Origin: Luteimonas cucumeris
GTDB taxonomy: Bacteria; Pseudomonadota; Gammaproteobacteria; Xanthomonadales; Xanthomonadaceae
Direction of reading: 5' to 3'
DNA length: 64,000 bases
Assembly (NCBI RefSeq): GCF_007830035.1
Contig: NZ_VLKN01000003.1
Span: 527,235 to 591,234, forward strand
Positions 56,158 through 64,000 of this stretch are shown one piece after another. The position numbers and the translations under genes were made by a program. Position 1 is the first letter of the stretch. The number at the start of each line of letters is the position of its first letter. The notes beneath the pieces were generated by a model. That model was not told the DNA's origin, did no database searches, and saw only the letters and a program-made list of their open reading frames with translations.

Positions 56158-57093
56158 ATGACTGCTTCAGCGTTCGGGCTGCTTTGTGCTCTGGTCGTCG
56201 GCGTCGCGATGACGCTCTATCTCTGGGGCGTGCGTCGCCGCCAACTCGAATCGTCCGCGGGCGTGGACAGCCTCAACGCCATGCACTGGCGCGAGTTCGC
56301 CGGCCTGGTCCTGGAAATGCTGTACCGCCGCGGATACACCGCGATCGAGCAGCATCCTCTCGGCAGCGGCGATCATTCCGACATCCTCCTCCGCCACGGC
56401 TCGGGCCTCTGTGCGTTGTCGTGCAAACACGGTTCGGCCTATCGGCTCGGCAGCCAGGCGGTAGGCGAATTCGCCGACAGCATCCGCATGAACGATGCGA
56501 ACGGCGGCATCATGGTGACGCCAGGCAGTTTCGCGGCCGAAGCCTACGAACGCGCTTCGTCATTGCAGGTCGAACTGATCGACGGCAAGACGCTATGGCC
56601 GGAAATCGCACCACTATTGCCTGAAGCACTGCGCGCACGGCTGCAGGCAGACGCCGTGGCCAGCGCCCGCCGCAGCATCGGCTTCAGCTGGCTGTTAGCC
56701 GTGGCGGTCGGCGTGATGGCCGGTTTGCTGTGGCCCGGCAATTCTGTCGAGCCGGCAACGGCAGCATCGGTGGCCGCCACTTCCACCGCTGCTGTAGCGA
56801 AAACCGCCACGTCCACGACCATGGCCCGACCGGTGGGAGCGTTGTCGCCGGAGGAAATCGCCAAGCGCCGTGCCGATGTCGCCCGTGCGATCGCCGCCCT
56901 GCCCGGCATCGAGCAGGCACACTGGTCGACGCAATCCACGCTGTCGCTGTTCGTCAGCGACGATCGCAATGTATGGGCCGGCATCTGCGGCATCATCAGC
57001 CGCTACGACGAACTGCGTGCGACGCGTGTGCAGCTCAATCCGCCGGCCGGCAGCACCACGCCGGTGCGGTTCAAGCAATGCCATTCCTACTGA
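56158..57093 (+). CDS. membrane-anchored restriction-endonuclease-like (Mrr-type) protein
   Basis: A 311-residue protein. One N-terminal helix (residues ~3-22) is followed by an Mrr-like nuclease domain at about 40-155: MHWREFAGLVLEMLYRRGYT, then GDHSDILLRHG and ALSCKHGS, giving the D-(x)n-(E/S)xK core with Asp near 75 and Lys near 90. A second helix (SWLLAVAVGVMAGLLW, ~178-192), an Ala/Thr linker, and a C-terminal domain of about 85 residues (IAKRRADVARAIAALPGIEQ) follow. The usual E/QxK is SCK, so cleavage activity is uncertain. It is a single gene with no methylase partner. The role is unknown: it may be a nuclease anchored to the membrane, or a non-catalytic relative. Confidence 0.72.
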   Translation: MTASAFGLLCALVVGVAMTLYLWGVRRRQLESSAGVDSLNAMHWREFAGLVLEMLYRRGYTAIEQHPLGSGDHSDILLRHGSGLCALSCKHGSAYRLGSQAVGEFADSIRMNDANGGIMVTPGSFAAEAYERASSLQVELIDGKTLWPEIAPLLPEALRARLQADAVASARRSIGFSWLLAVAVGVMAGLLWPGNSVEPATAASVAATSTAAVAKTATSTTMARPVGALSPEEIAKRRADVARAIAALPGIEQAHWSTQSTLSLFVSDDRNVWAGICGIISRYDELRATRVQLNPPAGSTTPVRFKQCHSY

Positions 57094-57115
57094 CGCAAGG
57101 CGAAGCCTCGTGGAG

Positions 57116-57129
57116 CGGAGCAAGCTCCG
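57116..57129. repeat. Short hairpin between convergent genes
   Basis: CGGAGC-AA-GCTCCG inverted repeat in the 63-base gap between the Mrr-like gene and the convergent reductase gene; no T-run. Confidence 0.45.
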
Positions 57130-57156
57130 TCCTGCGCGACATAAACTTGTTTGACG

Positions 57157-59148
57157 TCACCAATGCACGCCGCGCATCAGTGCGGCAAACGCGATCTGCT
57201 CGCTGCTGGGTTGCACCTCGCCCTTCAAGGCTTTCTTGTCGCCCTTGGCCGCGGCCGAATCCGGGAACAGTTCGAAGGCGGTGTTCATCACCACCTCGTA
57301 GGCCTTAGGCGCCACGGCATTGAGCAGCGCGGCGAAGATGCCCAGACGCGTGGCGATGCGGCTCGGCTTCTCGATGATCGCCCGCACCAGCAGGTCCGCG
57401 GCTTCCTCCGGACTCAGCGTAGGCACGCTGTCGTACATCCGGGTCGGCGCGATCATCGGCGTCTTCACCAACGGCATGTTGATCGTGGTGAACGAAATGC
57501 CCTTGCCCGACAGTTCGCCCTGTGCGCAGCGGCTGAACGCATCCAGCGCCGCTTTCGAGGCGACGTAGGCCGAGAACCGCGGTGAGTTCGCCAGCACGCC
57601 GATCGAGCTGATGTTGATGATGTGGCCCTTGCGGCGATGCGTCATCGTCGGCATGAAGCCCATGATCAGGCGCAGGCTGCCGAAATAGTTCAGCTGCATC
57701 GTGCGCTCGAAATCGTGGAAGCGGTCGTAGCTCAGCTCGATCGAGCGGCGGATCGACCGGCCAGCATTGTTGATGAGGATGTCGACGTGGCCATGTTCCT
57801 TCAGCACCTTCTCGACCAGCCGGTCGCAATCGGCCATGTCGGCAAGATCCGCGGTATAGGCGAAGATCTTGCCGCCGGCCTTCTTCATTTCGTCGCGCGC
57901 CTTGAACAGTTCTTCCTCGCCGCGCGCCACGATGATCGTGACGGCGCCCGCCTCGGCCACGCGCTGCGCGGTCGACAGGCCGATGCCCGACGAGCCGCCG
58001 GTGATCACCACCACCTTGTTGCGCACCTTGCCCTTCAGGGTGCGGTCGACGAACAGGTCCGGGTCGAGATGGCGTTCCCAGTAGTCCCACAGCCGCCAGG
58101 CGTAGTCGTCCAGGCGCGGCACCGCGATGCCGCTGCCGCGCAGCGCACGCTCGGTCTCGCGGTTGTCGAAGCGCGTCGGATAGGTGATGTACTTCAAGGC
58201 TTCCTTCGGGATGCGGAAGTCGCGCAGCAGCATGCCGATGAAGCGGCGCACCGGGGGCAGGTTGGTCACCGCGCCACGGATGCTGGACGGCACGAAGGCG
58301 AACATCCGCGCATCGATTCGCATCGTCATTTCCGGCGCGTGGCCGGCACGGGCGAAGGTGTTGAGCACTTCGCCGACGCGCTGCGGCTCGGGATCGGTCA
58401 GGTGGAAGCAGTGACCATCGAGCTTGGGCTTGTGCGCGATGTGGTCCATCGCATCGACCACGAAGTCGACGGGGATGATGTTCACGCGACCGCCTTCGAT
58501 GCCGAGCGTCGGCATCCACTGCGGCAGCATCTCGCGCAGTTTCTTTATGAAGGTGAAGAAATAGTACGGACCATCGATCTTGTCGATCTCGCCGGTCTGC
58601 GAATGGCCCACCACCATGCCGGGGCGATAGATGCGCCACTTGATGCGTTTTTCCGCGCGCACCAGGCCTTCGGCCTCGTGCTTGGTGCGCAGGTAGGGAT
58701 CGTCCAGGCCCTCGGCCTCTTCGAACATGTCCTCGCGGAACACGCCCGGATACAGGCCAGCGGCGGCGATCGAACTGGCGTGGTGGAAGCAACCCACGCC
58801 GAGCATCGCCGCCAGGTCGAGCGCGTGCTGCGTACCATCGACATTGGCCGCGCGCTGGTTTTCCGCACTCGCGGACAGGTCATAGATCGCGGCGAGATGG
58901 AAGAAGTGCTTCACCTTGCCCGACAGCGCACGCAACTGTGCAGGCGTCACGCCGCATCTTGCCGTCGTCATGTCGCCATGCACGACCACGATGCGCTTCA
59001 TGTCCCAGCCCATCTTCCTGCCGATGGCTTCCAGCTTCTTCTGCGAATCCTTGCGCACCAGCACGTGCACGCTGCCCTTGCGCTTGAGCAGGTTGCTGAC
59101 GAGATAACGGCCGATGAATCCGGTGGCACCGGTGACGAAATAGCCCAT
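57157..59148 (-). CDS. alcohol-forming fatty acyl-CoA reductase, two-domain (Maqu_2507-type)
   Basis: A 663-residue fusion of two SDR modules. The N-terminal extended-SDR/acyl-reductase domain (about 1-370) opens MGYFVTGATGFIGRYLVSNL and has FREDMFEEAEGLDDPYLRTK (YxxxK) and WRIYRPGMVVGHSQTGEIDK. The C-terminal classical SDR domain (about 378-600) has VVVITGGSSGIGLSTAQRVA, INNAGRSIRRS and YVASKAALDAFSRC. Length, domain order and many segments agree, from memory, with the Marinobacter reductase that turns fatty acyl-CoA into fatty alcohol. An acyl-CoA-binding protein and a TetR gene lie divergently upstream. Substrate and product are inferred from the family. Confidence 0.85.
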   Translation of the reverse strand: MGYFVTGATGFIGRYLVSNLLKRKGSVHVLVRKDSQKKLEAIGRKMGWDMKRIVVVHGDMTTARCGVTPAQLRALSGKVKHFFHLAAIYDLSASAENQRAANVDGTQHALDLAAMLGVGCFHHASSIAAAGLYPGVFREDMFEEAEGLDDPYLRTKHEAEGLVRAEKRIKWRIYRPGMVVGHSQTGEIDKIDGPYYFFTFIKKLREMLPQWMPTLGIEGGRVNIIPVDFVVDAMDHIAHKPKLDGHCFHLTDPEPQRVGEVLNTFARAGHAPEMTMRIDARMFAFVPSSIRGAVTNLPPVRRFIGMLLRDFRIPKEALKYITYPTRFDNRETERALRGSGIAVPRLDDYAWRLWDYWERHLDPDLFVDRTLKGKVRNKVVVITGGSSGIGLSTAQRVAEAGAVTIIVARGEEELFKARDEMKKAGGKIFAYTADLADMADCDRLVEKVLKEHGHVDILINNAGRSIRRSIELSYDRFHDFERTMQLNYFGSLRLIMGFMPTMTHRRKGHIINISSIGVLANSPRFSAYVASKAALDAFSRCAQGELSGKGISFTTINMPLVKTPMIAPTRMYDSVPTLSPEEAADLLVRAIIEKPSRIATRLGIFAALLNAVAPKAYEVVMNTAFELFPDSAAAKGDKKALKGEVQPSSEQIAFAALMRGVHW

Positions 59149-59166
59149 GACCTCTCCCGTTCGGAA

Positions 59167-59187
59167 GTAGGGCCGCCACGGGCGGCC
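59167..59187 (+). repeat. REP-like hairpin (GTAG head)
   Basis: GTAG followed by GGCCGCC-ACG-GGCGGCC in the 143-base divergent gap between the reductase and ACBP genes, 18 bases upstream of the reductase start codon. Confidence 0.6.
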
Positions 59188-59291
59188 ATCGCGCCTAAGT
59201 TGCCAGAGCCCGGCGCCGCCGACAATTCCCCGGCGTATTGACCACCCCGCCGGTGCGTGCTGTCATGCCGCTCTCATCGGGAGGATGACCC

Positions 59292-59549
59292 ATGTCTGAT
59301 CTGCAGAAGCGATTCGAGCAAGCCGCCAGGGACATCCAGAACCTGCCGGACCGACCCGACAACGACACGCTGCTGCGCCTGTACGCACTCTACAAACAGG
59401 GCTCGGAAGGCGACGTCAGCGGCGACAAGCCCGGCTTCTTCGATTTCGTCGGCACCGCCAAGTACGAGGCCTGGTCCAAGCTCAAGGGCTCCTCGCAGGA
59501 CGACGCAATGAAGAAGTACGTGGACCTGGTCAAGAAGCTGACGAATTGA
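59292..59549 (+). CDS. acyl-CoA-binding protein (ACBP)
   Basis: An 85-residue four-helix protein that binds long-chain acyl-CoA. It begins MSDLQKRFEQAARDIQNLPD and carries LYALYKQGSEGDVSGDKPGF and KYEAWSKLKGSSQDDAMKKY. The conserved Tyr and Lys residues that hold the CoA head group are in place. GGGAGGATGACCC precedes the ATG. ACBPs are common in eukaryotes but patchy in bacteria. Its position, divergent from a fatty acyl-CoA reductase gene and followed by a TetR gene, suggests delivery of acyl-CoA or its sensing. Confidence 0.95.
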   Translation: MSDLQKRFEQAARDIQNLPDRPDNDTLLRLYALYKQGSEGDVSGDKPGFFDFVGTAKYEAWSKLKGSSQDDAMKKYVDLVKKLTN

Positions 59550-59591
59550 GCGCTTTCCGTGCGCGCGGCTGACGGCAACAAGTAACGCCCG

Positions 59592-60218
59592 ATGGCCCGC
59601 GAAACCCGGCAACGCATCCTCGACTGCTCGCTCGCGATGTTCAACACGCAGGGCGAACCCAACGTCACCACCAACCATATCGCCGACGAGCTGGAGATCA
59701 GCCCGGGCAACCTGTACTACCACTTCCGCAACAAGGACGACATCATCGAGCAGTTGTTCGGCGGCTATGAGCAGCGCATCGATACCGCGCTCGGCGCGCC
59801 GCCGGACCGGCTTCCCAACCTGGAGGACATCTGGCTGCAGCTGCACCTGGTGTTCGAGTGCATCTGGGACTATCGCTTCCTGTATCGTGATCTCGTCGAC
59901 ATCCTCAGCCGCAACCGGCGCCTGCGCATCCGCTTCGCGCGCATTCTCAAGCGTGCCGACGACAGCGCCCACCAGGTGATGCGCGGCCTGACCCAGGGCG
60001 GCGTGATGCGCGCATCGGCCACGGAACTCGATGCGGCCGCCACCAACATCCTGGTGATCGCAACCTTCTGGCTCAACTACGCCGCGGTGCGCGGCGAAAA
60101 AGACGAGCAGGCCGCGATCCGCGCCGGGATCGTGCAAGTGATGATGCTGCTGGCGCCCTTCCTGCGAGACGCCGAGCGCGTGCACCTCAACCAGCTGACG
60201 CGGGCATATCTGGACTGA
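59592..60218 (+). CDS. TetR/AcrR family transcriptional regulator (likely lipid-related)
   Basis: A 208-residue repressor. The helix-turn-helix lies at about residues 5-50 (RILDCSLAMFNTQGEPNVTT, then IADELEISPGNLYYHFRNKD). The C-terminal domain shows FECIWDYRFLYRDLVDILSR, typical of a TetR subgroup found near lipid genes. It starts 42 bases after the ACBP stop, so the two are probably co-transcribed, and it may control the divergent acyl-CoA reductase. An acyl-CoA effector is plausible but unproven. Confidence 0.9.
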   Translation: MARETRQRILDCSLAMFNTQGEPNVTTNHIADELEISPGNLYYHFRNKDDIIEQLFGGYEQRIDTALGAPPDRLPNLEDIWLQLHLVFECIWDYRFLYRDLVDILSRNRRLRIRFARILKRADDSAHQVMRGLTQGGVMRASATELDAAATNILVIATFWLNYAAVRGEKDEQAAIRAGIVQVMMLLAPFLRDAERVHLNQLTRAYLD

Positions 60219-60243
60219 GCAGCACAGCCGCCGCCGCCATCAG

Positions 60244-61092
60244 TCATTGAGTCATTTTGAACGCAGCGGCCAGTATCTTCAGCGCACTGCGTCCGCGCGC
60301 GTCGGATACCGTCGTATAGAGTGCCACTTCGGCCGAGGGCAATACCGGCAAGGACAAGGCCGGCCCGATATCCACCGTTCCCGCGGGCGCAGACCGGTAC
60401 GCCATCAAGGCAACCGCCAGGCCCGCGGCGGCAGCGGCGCCGACTACGGCCGCGCCCTTGCCGATGAATACTTCGCTCCACGCGATTCCCGCTTCATCGA
60501 GCGCGCGCGCAGCTGACGCGCGCACGCTGCAACCCTCGCCCTGCGTGGCAAGTGCAAGCGCAGCGCCGTGCTTGCGCTCCCAATCAGGCTTGGCGATCCA
60601 ACCAAAACGCTCGCGGTACAGCACTTCGCCATGGCGGCGATGCTCGTCTGTGCGAATGACGATCACCGCATCCAGCGCACCGGAGTCGAACGCAGCCAGC
60701 AATTCGCGTGAACCGGCGACGCGCAACTCGATGATCAGGCTCGGATCATGCTCGTAAAGCCGGGTCAGCAGGCCGGGCAGCGACGAACCCACGACCAGAT
60801 GGCTGATGCCGATGATCAACCGTCGTTTTTCGGCGACGAATGCACCCAATGCACGCTCATGCGACGACAGCAGATCCTTGGCCGCATCCAGAAAGGCCAG
60901 GCCTTCCATCGACAGACTTACCCGCCGCGGCGTGCGTTCGATCAGGCGTTTTCCTAGACGATCTTCCAGCCGTTTGAGCTTGAGGCTTATCGCCGACTGC
61001 GTCCTGTCCATCGCCTCCGCGGCGCGCGTGAAGCTGCGCAGTTCGGCAACCAGCACGAAAGCCTGGATGGCTTCCAGGTCGAGTGATTTCAT
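60244..61092 (-). CDS. LysR family transcriptional regulator
   Basis: A 282-residue LTTR. The N-terminal winged helix is MKSLDLEAIQAFVLVAELRS and then DRTQSAISLKLKRLEDRLGK. The effector domain has RRLIIGISHLVVGSSLPGLL. It is divergent from the lipocalin-like gene with 109 AT-rich bases between, containing two palindromes, so that gene and lysR itself are the probable targets. It is convergent with the TetR gene (25-base gap). Confidence 0.9.
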   Translation of the reverse strand: MKSLDLEAIQAFVLVAELRSFTRAAEAMDRTQSAISLKLKRLEDRLGKRLIERTPRRVSLSMEGLAFLDAAKDLLSSHERALGAFVAEKRRLIIGISHLVVGSSLPGLLTRLYEHDPSLIIELRVAGSRELLAAFDSGALDAVIVIRTDEHRRHGEVLYRERFGWIAKPDWERKHGAALALATQGEGCSVRASAARALDEAGIAWSEVFIGKGAAVVGAAAAAGLAVALMAYRSAPAGTVDIGPALSLPVLPSAEVALYTTVSDARGRSALKILAAAFKMTQ

Positions 61093-61110
61093 CGATCAAC
61101 CATTAATATT

Positions 61111-61149
61111 TTCAATGACTGAAATATACATCCATGCATATTCAATATG
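61111..61149. promoter_or_regulatory. Two LysR-type operator candidates
   Basis: TTCA-ATGAC-TGAA (61111-61123), within a wider near-palindrome ATATTTTCA..TGAAATAT, and the perfect palindrome CATATT-C-AATATG (61137-61149). Both lie in the divergent gap between the LysR gene and the lipocalin-like gene and fit the T-N11-A type. Confidence 0.6.
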
Positions 61150-61201
61150 ACATTAGGCCTCTAGCATGACGTCCACGGTTCAACTCGAAGAGGCTAGGCA
61201 C

Positions 61202-61720
61202 ATGTTGGGATTCAGGAAAACTGCTCTGGTGGCGATGTCTTGGCTTTGCCTGCTGACGCTTTTGCCGCCAGCGAACGCGGCGGAGCAGACCACGCCGAAT
61301 CCGTTGCTGGGGACGTGGACGCTGGTGAGCGTGGACAGCATCAAGGCCGATGGCAGCCGTGTTGCGCTGTATGGGTCGGAACCCAAGGGCGTTCTGATCT
61401 TCGATGGCCAAGGCCGCTACGCATCGCAGATCATGCGTGCACAACGTCCACGGTTTGCCTCAGGCAAGAAAAGCAACGGTACCGCCGAGGAATACAAAGC
61501 TGCGACGCAGGGCGTGAACGCCCATTTCGGCGAATATGCCGTGGACACGGCTGCAGGACTGGTCAGTTTCCACATCCAGCACGCCCTGTTCCCCAATTGG
61601 GAGGGCACCACGCAGGACCGGAAATTTACACTGGCGAATGATGTACTGACCTACAGCGTGCCAGTACCTACCAGCGGCGATGGTGCTTCCGATGAAGTCG
61701 TTTGGCGACGCACGGATTGA
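61202..61720 (+). CDS. lipocalin-like domain protein, exported
   Basis: A 172-residue protein. A signal peptide (residues ~1-26, cleavage after ANA) is followed by a lipocalin-like domain starting NPLLGTWTLVSVD. Further strands are GVLIFDGQGRYASQIM and GLVSFHIQHALFPNWEGTTQ. This pattern belongs to a bacterial lipocalin-like family often annotated beside LysR/TetR regulators. The ligand is unknown. An ATG 12 codons upstream gives a poorer signal peptide. A terminator follows. Confidence 0.83.
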   Translation: MLGFRKTALVAMSWLCLLTLLPPANAAEQTTPNPLLGTWTLVSVDSIKADGSRVALYGSEPKGVLIFDGQGRYASQIMRAQRPRFASGKKSNGTAEEYKAATQGVNAHFGEYAVDTAAGLVSFHIQHALFPNWEGTTQDRKFTLANDVLTYSVPVPTSGDGASDEVVWRRTD

Positions 61721-61752
61721 TTCTTCCGGCCATGGGCAGCAAGCAAACACCA

Positions 61753-61780
61753 AAACGCCCCGCATCGCAGGGCGTTTCCT
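61753..61780 (+). terminator. Rho-independent terminator after the lipocalin-like gene
   Basis: AAACGCCC / GGGCGTTT, 8-bp stem with a 9-nt loop, flanked by A- and T-rich ends. Confidence 0.75.
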
Positions 61781-61961
61781 TCACTGCAGCGGTCCAACCC
61801 GATTCCGGGCGGACCTGCGATCTGCTTGCCAAGGGTTAATACCTGGTTTGCGGCCAGTTGCACGCGCGTCGAAGGTAGCGGCGCGATCGGCGCGGCCTAC
61901 CCTTGCCAGCCGCCATGCATCGCGTGATGCTTGCCGCTCTGCCACATACAGAGGATCGAGC

Positions 61962-62813
61962 ATGGCCGCCAAGTCCGTCTGGGCGCCGTTCCCGCATGAT
62001 GCCAAGGGCTACGCCTATGCTGGCGATGCACTCGGCAAAGCATGGTCGAAACTGCATGCCGGCGATGTCGAGCCGTACCCGGACGCCAGGCATGCGGAGG
62101 CACTGATCGACGCGGCCGGCAAAGCGGCGAAGAAGGCCCAGGCCGAAACATTGTCGACAGACTTGCAGGACGCCTGGCGCGCCTTCCACCGTGGCGACTT
62201 CAAGGCAGCTTTCGATGCCGGCGAGGCACTGGGTCCGCTCGGCGCATCCGTCGCGGTCAAGGCAATCGGCATCCACGCCACCTATCTGGTCGATGACGAT
62301 GCGGAAAAACTGAAGCGCTTCGAACATGCGGCCAAGCTGGCCGAAGCTGCGGTCAAGGCGCTGCCCGACGAGGCCAACAGCCACTATCGCCATGCCTTCG
62401 CACTGGGCCGTTACAGTCAGGGCCTGAGCATCGCCAAGGCACTCAAGCAAGGCATTGCCGGCAAGGTGCGTGAATCGTTGGACGCCGCGCTGGAACTGGC
62501 GCCCAAACACGCCGAGGCGCACACCGCGCTCGCGCTGTACCACGCCGAGATCATCGGCAAGATCGGCGCGATGATCGGCGGCCTGACCTACGGTGCGAAA
62601 GCCTCTGAAGCCGAGTCGCACATCAAGGCCGCGCTCAAGCTGACGCCCGACTCTCCCATCGCCCATGTCGAACACGGCAACGTGCTGATGCTGCTGTACG
62701 GCGACAAGAAGGAAGACGCCGCGGCCGCGGCCTACGAAAAAGCCGCCCGGCTCAAGCCACGGGATGCGATGGAAGCGCTGGATGCCGCTTATGCACGGGA
62801 ACAGCTGGAATAG
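61962..62813 (+). CDS. tetratricopeptide-repeat protein of unknown function
   Basis: A 283-residue helical protein with no signal peptide and no membrane segment. TPR-like units are visible (AWRAFHRGDFKAAFDAGEAL, LAEAAVKALPDEANSHYRHA, SLDAALELAPKHAEAHTALA, HIKAALKLTPDSPIAHVEHG). AGAGGATCGAGC precedes the ATG. It stands alone between a terminator and tRNA-Val. It probably mediates protein-protein contacts; no specific role can be read. Confidence 0.78.
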   Translation: MAAKSVWAPFPHDAKGYAYAGDALGKAWSKLHAGDVEPYPDARHAEALIDAAGKAAKKAQAETLSTDLQDAWRAFHRGDFKAAFDAGEALGPLGASVAVKAIGIHATYLVDDDAEKLKRFEHAAKLAEAAVKALPDEANSHYRHAFALGRYSQGLSIAKALKQGIAGKVRESLDAALELAPKHAEAHTALALYHAEIIGKIGAMIGGLTYGAKASEAESHIKAALKLTPDSPIAHVEHGNVLMLLYGDKKEDAAAAAYEKAARLKPRDAMEALDAAYAREQLE

Positions 62814-62864
62814 CGGCGCCCCTGCTTGTCCGTCCTGCGCCGAGCCCTTAAACTACGCGGCCCC

Positions 62865-62939
62865 GGGCGGTTAGCTCAGCGGTAGAGCATTGCCTTCACA
62901 CGGCAAGGGTCGCAGGTTCGAACCCTGCACCGCCCACCA
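62865..62939 (+). tRNA. tRNA-Val (anticodon CAC)
   Basis: A 75-base tRNA with encoded CCA. The acceptor is GGGCGGT/ACCGCCC, the D-arm GCTCAGCGGTAGAGC, and the anticodon stem TTGCC/GGCAA with loop TTCACAC gives CAC. The T-arm GCAGGTTCGAACCCTGC is canonical. Confidence 0.97.
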
Positions 62940-62947
62940 GGATCACG

Positions 62948-62975
62948 AAAGCCGACGCCAGTCGGCTTTTTCGTT
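62948..62975 (+). terminator. Rho-independent terminator after tRNA-Val
   Basis: AAAGCCGAC / GTCGGCTTT, 9-bp stem with a 4-nt loop, followed by TTCGTTTT. Confidence 0.88.
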
Positions 62976-63026
62976 TTCGGGCACTCGAAATTGCGTCAAC
63001 GCCTGCGGCGGACCGTCGATCCGTCG

Positions 63027-64000
63027 TCAATGTTCGCGCAGATAGTCGACCACGCGATCGGCCAGGACCTCGGGACTTTCCTGGGCCGTGGACAGCTGCA
63101 TTTCCGCTGCCAGCGGCGGCTCGTACGGCGAGTCGATGCCGGTGAAGTTGCGCAGCTGGCCGGCGCGGGCCTTGGCGTACAGGCCCTTCGGATCACGTTG
63201 TTCGGCGATGGCCAGCGGCGTGTCGACGTGGATCTCGACGAACTCGCCTTCGCCGAAGAGGGCGCGCGCCATGTCGCGTTCGGCGCGGAACGGGGAGATG
63301 AAGCTGACCAGCACGATCAGCCCGGCATCGGTCATCAGCCGCGCCACTTCCGCCACCCGGCGGATGTTCTCCACCCGGTCCTCGTCGGTGAAGCCCAGGT
63401 CCTTGTTCAGGCCATGGCGCAGGTTGTCGCCGTCCAGCACGTAGGTGTGATACCCCAGCGCGTGCAGGCGTTGATCGACCCGGTTGGCGATGGTCGACTT
63501 GCCGGCGCCGGACAGGCCGGTGAACCACAGGCAGCGCGGCGACTGGCCCTTGGCCAGGGCGCGGGCACGGCGGTCCAGCGCCAGGTGCTGCCAGTGCACG
63601 TTGTGCGCGCGGCGCAGCGCAAAATCGATCGTGCCGCAGGCCACCGTGGCCTGGCTTTGCCGATCCACCAGGATGAAGCCGCCCAGGGTGCGGTCGTCGC
63701 GGTAGGCCTCGAACGCGATGGCGCGGTCCAGGTTGAGGTTGCAGTAGGCCACCTCGTTGAGTTCCAGCCGCTTGGCCGCCAGCGGCTCCTGGGTGTTGAT
63801 GTCGACCCGGTACTTGATCTCGGTGACCTGGGCGATGGCCGCGGTGGTGCCCAGCTGCAGCCGGTACGGACGGCCCGGCAGCAGCGCGGCGCGGTCCAGC
63901 CACAGCAGGTGCACGGCGAACTGGTCGGCCACGGCCGGGGCGTGGTGGGCCGCGGCCACGACATCGCCGCGGCTGATGTCCAGGTCATCGCGCAGGGTCA
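63027..64000 (-). CDS. cysN/cysC: bifunctional sulfate adenylyltransferase subunit 1 / adenylylsulfate kinase (CysNC), 5' part outside window
   Basis: Sulfate activation enzyme; only the last ~323 residues are inside the window, and the frame stays open to the window end. The visible N-terminal part is the C-terminal beta-barrel region of CysN ([32 protein letters not shown]). The CysC domain follows from about the middle: P-loop [54 protein letters not shown], and a substrate-lid region with PYEPPLAAE. Fusion of the two activities is usual in xanthomonads. CysD should lie upstream, beyond the window. Confidence 0.95.
   Translation of the reverse strand, partial: TLRDDLDISRGDVVAAAHHAPAVADQFAVHLLWLDRAALLPGRPYRLQLGTTAAIAQVTEIKYRVDINTQEPLAAKRLELNEVAYCNLNLDRAIAFEAYRDDRTLGGFILVDRQSQATVACGTIDFALRRAHNVHWQHLALDRRARALAKGQSPRCLWFTGLSGAGKSTIANRVDQRLHALGYHTYVLDGDNLRHGLNKDLGFTDEDRVENIRRVAEVARLMTDAGLIVLVSFISPFRAERDMARALFGEGEFVEIHVDTPLAIAEQRDPKGLYAKARAGQLRNFTGIDSPYEPPLAAEMQLSTAQESPEVLADRVVDYLREH

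Noticed and set aside
57157..59148. Two SDR domains considered as two genes joined by a sequencing error
   Set aside because: The fusion order and total length match a known two-domain acyl-CoA reductase class, and the frame is continuous.

Overview
The window is 64 kb of GC-rich chromosomal DNA from a gammaproteobacterium. Gene content and protein style point to the Xanthomonadales/Lysobacterales (Lysobacter-, Luteimonas- or Rhodanobacter-like); the genus cannot be fixed from the sequence alone. Supporting signs are the lapA-lapB-glycosyltransferase-capD-galU-csaA run behind cmk/rpsA/ihfB, the serC-pheA-hisC-aroA operon, the transmembrane repetitive protein, the FFLEELY-type protein, the PHA-granule protein and phasin, the fused CysNC, and many short REP-like hairpins with a GTAG/GTAA head. 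It reads as core chromosome with a few local rearrangements. There is no CRISPR array, no insertion sequence, no prophage and no conjugative module.

Layout. 1-3.3 kb: a beta-oxidation pair (dehydrogenase/hydratase, cut by the window start, and thiolase). 3.4-12.05 kb, minus strand: cmk, rpsA, ihfB, lapA, lapB, a WecA/MraY-type sugar-phosphate transferase, a CapD/WbpM-type epimerase/dehydratase, galU and csaA, i.e. translation genes followed by envelope polysaccharide genes. 12.1-16.8 kb: rpmJ, a BamE-like small protein, and the agmatine-to-putrescine genes aguA and aguB with a GH5 glycosidase gene between them on the other strand. 16.9-19.8 kb: TetR regulator, alpha/beta hydrolase, TraB-family membrane protein. 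19.9-27.6 kb: an efflux operon (adaptor plus two RND permeases). 27.8-28.6 kb: two cytochrome c genes. 28.9-33.3 kb: transmembrane repetitive protein, nfuA, phhB, a small lipoprotein, rluC. 33.7-36.8 kb: rne. 36.9-40.4 kb: GacA-like regulator, ZIP transporter, M28 peptidase, PEP mutase-like enzyme. 40.5-46.7 kb: tRNA-Ser, LysR/azoR pair, serS, two TonB-family genes, O-antigen ligase. 46.7-51.9 kb: a glycosyltransferase remnant, then aroA, hisC, pheA and serC. 52-57 kb: FHA protein, PHA-granule protein, FFLEELY protein, patatin, phasin, and a membrane-anchored Mrr-like protein. 57.2-60.2 kb: an alcohol-forming fatty acyl-CoA reductase with an acyl-CoA-binding protein and a TetR regulator. 60.2-64 kb: LysR/lipocalin pair, TPR protein, tRNA-Val, and the end of cysNC.

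How genes work together. Serine/aromatic synthesis, polysaccharide precursor and lipid-carrier steps, putrescine synthesis and RND efflux each form a recognisable unit. The most interesting stretch is 52.8-60.2 kb. Genes of PHA-granule type lie next to a two-domain fatty acyl-CoA reductase of the Marinobacter (Maqu_2507) type, which is divergent from a stand-alone acyl-CoA-binding protein. Together these suggest storage-lipid or fatty-alcohol metabolism. Other points of note are REP-like hairpins whose head supplies the stop codon of two genes, a decayed glycosyltransferase beside the O-antigen ligase, and the separation of serC-pheA-hisC-aroA from cmk-rpsA-ihfB by about 35 kb.
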